Positions 45,771-50,880 of a stretch of DNA of 50,880 nt are shown piece after piece. Position 1 is the first letter of the stretch. Each line of letters begins with the position of its first letter. The stretch covers positions 1-50,880 of the forward strand of contig JAIQFL010000028.1 of assembly GCA_020073365.1 (NCBI GenBank). The letters run 5' to 3'. The notes under the pieces are model-generated. The model was not told the origin of the DNA and searched no databases. It saw only the letters and a program-made list of their open reading frames with translations. The position numbers and the translations under genes were made by a program. The DNA is from Terriglobia bacterium (GTDB lineage: Bacteria; Acidobacteriota; Terriglobia; Bryobacterales; Bryobacteraceae).

Positions 45771-46758
45771 ATTTCTTCACGTCCTTGGGGCCCACTTCCG
45801 CCCCGTATACATTCCCCTGAGCGTCCGCCGCAACTCCTTCGGACATGCTGGTCGAGCCCGTTCCCGGCGACGGGTCCGGAATAAAAGCCGTCACCGTGCC
45901 GTCTTTCGCGCTGCCGATTCGGATGCCGCGCTTCCATCCGGGGTTGTGGCCGTAACCATCGCGGTCTGTGGATTCGGAATCGGTCACGTACATGACATCG
46001 TTCTTATCGATGAAGATGCCGCTGGGCCGGCTGAACTGCTTCCACTCTTCGATGAAGTTGCCGTCCTGGTCGAAAATCTGGATGCGGTTGTTGGCGCGGT
46101 CGCCCACAAAAAGCCGCCCCTTGGAATCGAAGGCCAGGCAATGCGGCACCTCGAACTGGCCTGGACCCGATCCGTGCCCGCCCCATTGCTTGATGGCCTT
46201 CCCATCTTTCGAAAACTTCAAGACGCGCGCATTGCCGCGTCCGGGGCTGTGGCCGTCGGAAACGAAAATGTCGCCGTTCGGCGCAATCGCTACGGCATTC
46301 GGCTGGTTGAATGTGTCCGGGCCATCGCCCGCCACTCCCGCCTTGCCAAGTGTCATCAGAATCTTTCCGTCCGGGCTGAACTTGAACACCTGGTGGCCCT
46401 TTCCGTTTGCGCCCTGCCCGTCCGTCAGCCAGAGGGTGCCGTCCTTTTCGATCCAGATGCCGTGGGGGAATATGAACATGTTCGCGCCGAAGCTCCCCAG
46501 CAGCTTGCCGGAGGGGTCGAATTCCAGCACAGGCGGCACATCCGAGTTCGCGCAGGAATTCGCGCCGCATCGCTCGGCGACCCAGATATGGCCGCTGGGC
46601 GCGACGAACACCGCGCTCGACGATCCCATCGTCCGCCCTTCCGGCAGCGTGAACCAGTGCTCCACCGTGCGGTACGGGTTGGGTTGAGAATTGGGCTGGG
46701 CACGGCCGTTCTCCGCTACGGCAATCCAGGCAATGAATGCAATCATCCCGAGTTTCAT
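45757..46758 (-). CDS. Secreted NHL-repeat six-bladed propeller protein
   Basis: A 333-residue protein with a leader (LGMIAFIAWIAVAENGRAQ). NHL/SMP-30-like blades are visible as HIWVAERCGANSC, GTLWLTDGQGANGKGHQV, NGDIFVSDGHSPGRGNARVL, KGRLFVGDRANNRIQIFDQD and NDVMYVTDSES. Propellers of this type are lactonases, lyases or scaffolds. The conserved Cys pair in the first blade hints at a disulfide. It overlaps the dihaem cytochrome gene and likely works with it. Substrate unknown. Confidence 0.85.
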   Translation of the reverse strand: MKLGMIAFIAWIAVAENGRAQPNSQPNPYRTVEHWFTLPEGRTMGSSSAVFVAPSGHIWVAERCGANSCANSDVPPVLEFDPSGKLLGSFGANMFIFPHGIWIEKDGTLWLTDGQGANGKGHQVFKFSPDGKILMTLGKAGVAGDGPDTFNQPNAVAIAPNGDIFVSDGHSPGRGNARVLKFSKDGKAIKQWGGHGSGPGQFEVPHCLAFDSKGRLFVGDRANNRIQIFDQDGNFIEEWKQFSRPSGIFIDKNDVMYVTDSESTDRDGYGHNPGWKRGIRIGSAKDGTVTAFIPDPSPGTGSTSMSEGVAADAQGNVYGAEVGPKDVKKYVKK

Positions 46759-46784
46759 TGGCCCCCTCCAGTCGGATGATTATA

Positions 46785-47780
46785 CTACCTCCGCGCCTCC
46801 ACGTACGCGATTCCCGTCAGGCTGCCCTGGCCGGTCAGCAGGATCTTGCGAGACGAGCCATCCAGGTTGGCACTGGAGACGTTTCCGCCCAGGTCCGTGA
46901 AGAACATGCGGCCGCCCTTCAGATCCAGCGCGATGCCGATGCCTTCCTGCAAGCCCGGCACCAGCACTTCCACCGGCGCGCCGCGCTGGTCCATCGGAGC
47001 GCGGTTCACGGTGTTGCCGCGCGGCGGATCCCCGCGGTCGGTCCAGTACATCATGCGGGTGCCAAGATCGAGATCGAGGTCGATCGGCTCTGGCAGGCGG
47101 TCCTGGAGCACCTCAATATCGGTCCGATGTGCGGGACCTTGTCCGCGGGGAGTCTCGATTCCGGCGCGGTGGATGGTACCGAGGCCTGCGTTGTCGCCGC
47201 CCTTCTGCGTCCAATAGATCTGGCCGCGGTCGAGGTCGAGTGCGATTCCCACGCACCAGTTGCGCGCATCGCCTCGCGCCTCGTCGCCCTTGGCGGTCTC
47301 CACCAGCGTCTCGATGTGTGAGCCATCCAGGTTGGCGCGCATGATGCGCATGCCTTCGCGGTCCGCCCAGTAGAGCTTGCCGTGTGCTTTGTCGATCTTG
47401 AGTTGCTTGGGCGTGAATGTGCCGCCGGCCGGCACGATGGTGGTGAGGTTCGTGCCATCGAGGTTGGCGCGCTCGATGGAGCCGTCGTCGACCTTCACCT
47501 TGCCCATGTTCGTCCAGTAGAGGTGTCCGGCATCCGCATCCACCGCAATGCCATCCAAGCCGGTGCGGTGATCCTGCAACAAAACCCGGACGTTGGATCC
47601 GTCGCTGCCGGCCGACAGCACGCGCCCGCCCTTAAGGTCCAGGAAATAGAGCGCGCCGATGGTGGCCTTCAACGGCGCCGCGGGATCGTCCGATGCAGCC
47701 GGAACGGCTGCTATCGTGCCCAAAAACGCGATCGCCAGAATTGCCGTTCCCGACCAACCGGCCGGTATGTTCTCAGCCAT
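46785..47780 (-). CDS. Secreted YWTD/LDL-receptor class B-like propeller protein
   Basis: About 331 residues from ATG 47780, chosen because a signal peptide (SGTAILAIAFLGTIAAVPAA) then follows directly; a start at 47849 would add an implausible His-rich stretch. Repeats have the YWTD/YWAD pattern: LYWTNMGKVKVDDG, LYWADREGMRIM, IYWTQKGGDNAGLG and MYWTDRGDPPRGN, each followed by IERANLDGTNLTTIV-like sequence. Bacterial members are usually secreted binding propellers. It is first in the long minus-strand periplasmic cluster. Confidence 0.85.
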   Translation of the reverse strand: MAENIPAGWSGTAILAIAFLGTIAAVPAASDDPAAPLKATIGALYFLDLKGGRVLSAGSDGSNVRVLLQDHRTGLDGIAVDADAGHLYWTNMGKVKVDDGSIERANLDGTNLTTIVPAGGTFTPKQLKIDKAHGKLYWADREGMRIMRANLDGSHIETLVETAKGDEARGDARNWCVGIALDLDRGQIYWTQKGGDNAGLGTIHRAGIETPRGQGPAHRTDIEVLQDRLPEPIDLDLDLGTRMMYWTDRGDPPRGNTVNRAPMDQRGAPVEVLVPGLQEGIGIALDLKGGRMFFTDLGGNVSSANLDGSSRKILLTGQGSLTGIAYVEARR

Positions 47781-47932
47781 AGGCGCTATTATGCCAGAAG
47801 TTTGCTCATGGAAGAATATTTTGTGGTGGAGTGATTTGGCGTGGTTCAAGGCGGCAGCCCGCGCGGAATAGCTCCCGAACCTTGGAAACCACCCGCTTCC
47901 GGACTCCCCTTCCGGACCCTTTCCCTACTTCA

Positions 47933-47960
47933 TTGACAGGGATTGGGGTGATGATACAAT
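47933..47960 (+). promoter_or_regulatory. Sigma-70-type promoter of the cysteine operon
   Basis: TTGACA (47933-47938), 16-base spacer, TACAAT (47955-47960), about 94 bases before the cysM-like start. The likely transcription start falls in the palindrome just downstream. Confidence 0.75.
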
Positions 47961-47965
47961 AGCAA

Positions 47966-47979
47966 GGAATCCCGATTCC
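47966..47979 (+). promoter_or_regulatory. Candidate operator palindrome at the start site
   Basis: GGAAT-CCCG-ATTCC lies directly after the -10 box. The position fits a repressor operator, for example for a sulfur or Fe-S responsive regulator, but the protein is not known. Confidence 0.45.
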
Positions 47980-48053
47980 AGTAATCCCTTTGATTGCAGG
48001 AGCATGCGATATTCGCATCCTGACTGGGACCAAAAGAATCCAAGTAGGTGGCT

Positions 48054-49004
48054 ATGGCGTACGTTCTTCCGATACCGCATCTGGCCCGCACCGAGGCCGA
48101 GCCTTTGCTCGCCACCATCGGCAACACCCCGCTGGTGCGCCTCGAACGCATCCCCAGCGAATTCCCCGGAATCGAGATCTGCGCCAAGGCGGAGTACTTC
48201 AACCCCGGCGGCTCCGTGAAGGACCGCGCCGCTCTCAACATGGTTCTCGATGGGGAGCGTTCCGGGAAGCTCAATCACAATCGCATCATCCTGGATTCCA
48301 CCAGTGGCAACACCGGAATCGCCTACGCCATGATCGGCGCCAACCGCGGCTACAAAGTGAAGCTGGTGCTGCCGTCTAATGCCTCCCCCGAACGCAAACG
48401 TATCCTGCAGGCCTACGGCGCCGAGACGGTGTTCAGCGATGCCAACGAGGGTTCCGACGGCGCGATTCGCATGGTCCGGCAGATCTACATGGCCGATCCG
48501 GACCTGTATTTTTACCCCGACCAGTACAACAACCCGGCCAACTGGAAGGCGCACTTCGAGCACACCGGCCCCGAGATCGTCAAGCAGACGGGCGGGCGGC
48601 TCACGCACTTTGTGTCGGCCATGGGCACCAGCGGAACGTTCACGGGCATTACCCGCCGGCTTCGTCGGGACCTGCCGGAAGTGAAATGCTACTCGGCCCA
48701 GCCATCCAGCGGCTTTCATGGGCTCGAAGGGCTGAAGCACATGCCGACCGCCATCCGGCCAGGATTCTACGACGATCAGTTGGCCGATGGCAACCTCTGG
48801 ATCGAAACCGAAGACGCGTACAAGATGGTGCGGCGGCTGGCGCGCGAAGAGGGGTTGCTGGTGGGCATCTCGTCCGGCTGCAATGTGCACGCGGCCACGC
48901 TCCTGGCCAGGGAGCTCGTGGCGCGCGGCGAATCCGCTATGATTGTCACCATGCTCTGCGACAGCGCCGAAAAATACCTGAGCGAACATTTCTGGGACGA
49001 TTGA
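48054..49004 (+). CDS. cysM: Cysteine synthase, CysM-like (PLP-dependent)
   Basis: A 316-residue fold-type II PLP enzyme. TIGNTPLVRLERIPSEFPG opens the domain; K56 in NPGGSVKDRAAL binds PLP; STSGNTGIAYA is the substrate loop; FVSAMGTSGTFTG and GISSGCNVHAA hold the phosphate and the cofactor-ring end. In mycobacteria CysM uses O-phosphoserine and the thiocarboxylate of the carrier CysO. The same operon here encodes a JAMM protease and a carrier-E1 fusion, so that substrate pair is inferred; use of O-acetylserine and sulfide cannot be excluded. ATG 48054 is taken over the upstream in-frame GTG. Confidence 0.92.
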   Translation: MAYVLPIPHLARTEAEPLLATIGNTPLVRLERIPSEFPGIEICAKAEYFNPGGSVKDRAALNMVLDGERSGKLNHNRIILDSTSGNTGIAYAMIGANRGYKVKLVLPSNASPERKRILQAYGAETVFSDANEGSDGAIRMVRQIYMADPDLYFYPDQYNNPANWKAHFEHTGPEIVKQTGGRLTHFVSAMGTSGTFTGITRRLRRDLPEVKCYSAQPSSGFHGLEGLKHMPTAIRPGFYDDQLADGNLWIETEDAYKMVRRLAREEGLLVGISSGCNVHAATLLARELVARGESAMIVTMLCDSAEKYLSEHFWDD

Positions 49005-49420
49005 TGATCCGGATCGAATCTGAAGCCTGGGGGGCCATGGTAACGCACGCCCGCCAAGCCTATCCGAACGAGTGCTGTGGGGCCATGCTCGGGTCGGCGG
49101 ATGACAGCCAGAAGGCCGTGCGGGTGGCCATGCCGCTCGAAAATGCCTTCGAGGGAGCGCAGGCCACGCGGTACGAGCTTCGTCCCGAGGATCTGCTGGC
49201 CGCCGACAGGGCTGCGCGCGAACGCGGCATGGATCTGATCGGCATCTACCATTCGCACCCCGACTGCGACGCCTATTTTTCCAGGACCGATTTGCAGAAT
49301 TCGTGCCCGTGGTATTCGTTCGTCGTGCTATCCATTCAGAAGGGCGAATTCCACCACGCCAACAGTTGGCTGCCGAACTTCGATCAGACCGAAGCGGCGA
49401 AAGAGGAGCTGATCTACTGA
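49004..49420 (+). CDS. JAMM/MPN+ metalloprotease, Mec-like
   Basis: A 138-residue M67-type Zn protease. The JAMM motif is complete: E23 in YPNECCGAML, H83, H85, S93 and D96 in IYHSHPDCDAYFSRTD. In mycobacteria the homologous Mec removes the newly made cysteine from the carrier CysO after CysM has added it. Its start overlaps the cysM stop by one base (TGATG), so translation is coupled. It may additionally cut the carrier free from the fused E1 chain encoded next (inference, see findings). Confidence 0.9.
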   Translation: MIRIESEAWGAMVTHARQAYPNECCGAMLGSADDSQKAVRVAMPLENAFEGAQATRYELRPEDLLAADRAARERGMDLIGIYHSHPDCDAYFSRTDLQNSCPWYSFVVLSIQKGEFHHANSWLPNFDQTEAAKEELIY

Positions 49421-49421
49421 T

Positions 49422-50880
49422 ATGGCCAAAGTCTTGATTCCGACCCCCCTGCGGCAGTTTACCGGCAAGCAGGATGCGGTGACCGTGTCGGGCGGCACCG
49501 TGGGCGAAGTGCTCAACACGCTCACCGCCCAATTCCCCGATCTGCGAAGGCAGATCTTCAACGACGAGGGCAAAGTGCGTAGCTTCGTCAACGTGTATTT
49601 GAACGACGAAGATATCCGTTACCTGAGCAAGGATGCCACCCCGGCGAGCGCCGGCGACACCATTTCGCTGGTGCCCTCGATTGCGGGCGGCTCGACCCTG
49701 GCCGCACCACCGGTTTCCGGCGGCTCGACGCAGGCTGCGCCGGACGAGGCCACGCTCTCCAACGACGAGATCTTGCGTTACAGCCGGCATCTCATCATCC
49801 CGGAAGTCGGGATCGAGGGACAGCAGAAGCTGAAAGCCGCGAAGGTGTTGCTGGTAGGCGCGGGCGGGCTGGGCGCGCCTTTGGGACTCTACCTTGCCGC
49901 GGCGGGAATCGGCCGGATCGGCATCGTGGACTTCGACGTGGTGGATTTCACCAACCTGCAGCGGCAGGTGATCCACTCGACTGCGGACGTCGGCAGGAAG
50001 AAGCTGGATTCCGCGGCGGAGAAGATGCAAGCCATCAATCCCAACGTCAGGATCGTGAAGCACGAGACGGCGCTTTCGAGCGAAAACGCGCTCGAAATCC
50101 TGAAAGACTACGACCTCATCGTGGATGGCACAGACAATTTTCCCACGCGCTACCTGGTGAACGACGCCTGCGTGCTATTGGGAAAACCCAACGTCTACGG
50201 CTCCATTTTCCGGTTCGAAGGACAGGCGACGGTTTTTGCGTACGAGGGCGGCCCCTGCTATCGCTGCCTGTACCCCGAGCCGCCTCCCCCCGGCCTGGTT
50301 CCGAGCTGCGCCGAGGGTGGCGTTTTGGGCATCCTGCCCGGCACCATCGGCCTGATCCAGGCCACCGAGACGGTGAAACTGATTCTGGGAATCGGCGAGC
50401 CCCTGGTAGGCCGGCTGCTGCTCTACGACGCGCTCGGCATGAAGTTCCGCGAACTGAAGCTGCGTAAGAACCCGGACTGCCCGATGTGCGGCGAGCACAG
50501 GACCATCACGAAGCTGATCGACTACCATCAATTCTGTGGGGTGCCGCAACCGGGAGCGGCGCCGCAGCCCGCCCAGGAGACCAAGGTGAACGAAGGCGAA
50601 ATCGAAGTTACCGAAGTGAAGCAGAAGATCGATCGTGGCGACAACTTCGTCCTGATCGATGTGCGCGAGCCGCACGAGTACAAGATCTGCAATATTCCCG
50701 GCGCTAGGTTGATCCCGCTGGGCGAGTTTCCCAGGCACGTGGGTGAGTTCGACCCGGAAGCCGATATCGTAATCCACTGCCGCAGCGGTGTGCGCAGCGC
50801 CAAGGCTTGCGGGATCCTGCGCCAGGCCGGCTTCCAGCATGTGCGGAACATGGTGGGCGGGATTCTGGCGTGGAGCGATA
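49422..50880 (+). CDS. Sulfur-carrier (CysO/ThiS-like) - E1 adenylyltransferase - rhodanese fusion (3' end outside window)
   Basis: At least 486 residues in one open frame, start ATG 49422. Residues 1 to 90 are a ubiquitin-like sulfur carrier (LIPTPLRQFTGKQ, DTISLVPSIAGG, ending in the GG expected at its C-terminus, G89-G90). A linker at 91-110 holds two copies of GGST (GGSTLAAPP and GGSTQAAPD). About 111-375 is a MoeB/ThiF-type E1 (VLLVGAGGLGAPLGLYLA, FTNLQRQV, catalytic C296 in VPSCAEGG; zinc cysteines C279, C282, C353, C356). From about 395 a rhodanese begins (FVLIDVREPHEY), with C453 in IHCRSGVRSAK. The set matches mycobacterial CysO plus MoeZ, but in one chain. The stop lies beyond the window. 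Confidence 0.92.
   Translation, partial: MAKVLIPTPLRQFTGKQDAVTVSGGTVGEVLNTLTAQFPDLRRQIFNDEGKVRSFVNVYLNDEDIRYLSKDATPASAGDTISLVPSIAGGSTLAAPPVSGGSTQAAPDEATLSNDEILRYSRHLIIPEVGIEGQQKLKAAKVLLVGAGGLGAPLGLYLAAAGIGRIGIVDFDVVDFTNLQRQVIHSTADVGRKKLDSAAEKMQAINPNVRIVKHETALSSENALEILKDYDLIVDGTDNFPTRYLVNDACVLLGKPNVYGSIFRFEGQATVFAYEGGPCYRCLYPEPPPPGLVPSCAEGGVLGILPGTIGLIQATETVKLILGIGEPLVGRLLLYDALGMKFRELKLRKNPDCPMCGEHRTITKLIDYHQFCGVPQPGAAPQPAQETKVNEGEIEVTEVKQKIDRGDNFVLIDVREPHEYKICNIPGARLIPLGEFPRHVGEFDPEADIVIHCRSGVRSAKACGILRQAGFQHVRNMVGGILAWSD

Overview
The window looks like chromosome from a high-GC soil acidobacterion, most like the Solibacter/Bryobacteraceae group. This is inferred from gene content, not a database match. 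The pointers are a very large Oar-like TonB-dependent receptor with an N-terminal carboxypeptidase-regulatory domain, Tat-exported Gfo/Idh/MocA and DUF2264 proteins, a reaction-centre-type dihaem cytochrome beside a PQQ-type quinoprotein, DUF6152, and a huge FG-GAP/Ig-like/discoidin surface protein.

Layout. 1-2.4 kb (minus): partial Gfo/Idh/MocA oxidoreductase, then rpmI-rplT-coiled-coil-zapA with a truncated coupled gene. 2.4-6.7 kb: VapBC-type toxin-antitoxin pair, cysteine desulfurase, clpS, parvulin isomerase, zinc-ribbon protein, and a peroxiredoxin whose catalytic cysteine codon is UGA followed by a SECIS-like hairpin. 7.1-11.1 kb: AraC regulator divergent from an aldo/keto reductase-cupin-alcohol dehydrogenase cluster, where the cupin and dehydrogenase genes are broken, then a transposase scrap. 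11.3-19.5 kb: secreted PHP-like protein, penicillin acylase and, convergently, the TonB receptor. 19.5-25.5 kb: acetyltransferase relic, then a 1,738-residue surface protein split by a CTAG duplication. 25.9-30.6 kb: receiver-like protein, two secreted proteins, a glycosyltransferase pair and a 5'-truncated group II intron. 30.6-35.2 kb (minus): tetrapyrrole operon ccsA/hemX-hemA-hemC-cobA/hemD. 35.5-38.9 kb: DUF2264 protein, double rhodanese, fibronectin-type lipoprotein. 38.9-47.8 kb (minus): periplasmic redox cluster with two propeller proteins, dihaem cytochrome, two paralogous secreted proteins, DUF6152, quinoprotein, monohaem cytochrome and a 49-residue membrane protein. 47.9 kb to the end (plus): a cysteine-synthesis operon.

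Two systems stand out. First, the peroxiredoxin at 6091-6642 is best read as one selenoprotein with Sec72 in the PxxxTxxC motif, which standard gene calling would split in two. Second, the right-end operon encodes a CysM-type synthase, a JAMM (Mec-like) protease, and a single chain joining a ubiquitin-like sulfur carrier, an E1-like adenylyltransferase and a rhodanese. It resembles the mycobacterial CysM-Mec-CysO-MoeZ route, but the carrier's terminal GG is internal, so proteolytic release may be needed, and the linker carries a second GGST copy.

Decay is visible in several places (truncated DUF1684-like gene, nonsense and frameshift lesions, intron, transposase and acetyltransferase relics), together with REP-like palindromes. 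No tRNA, rRNA or CRISPR array was recognised.
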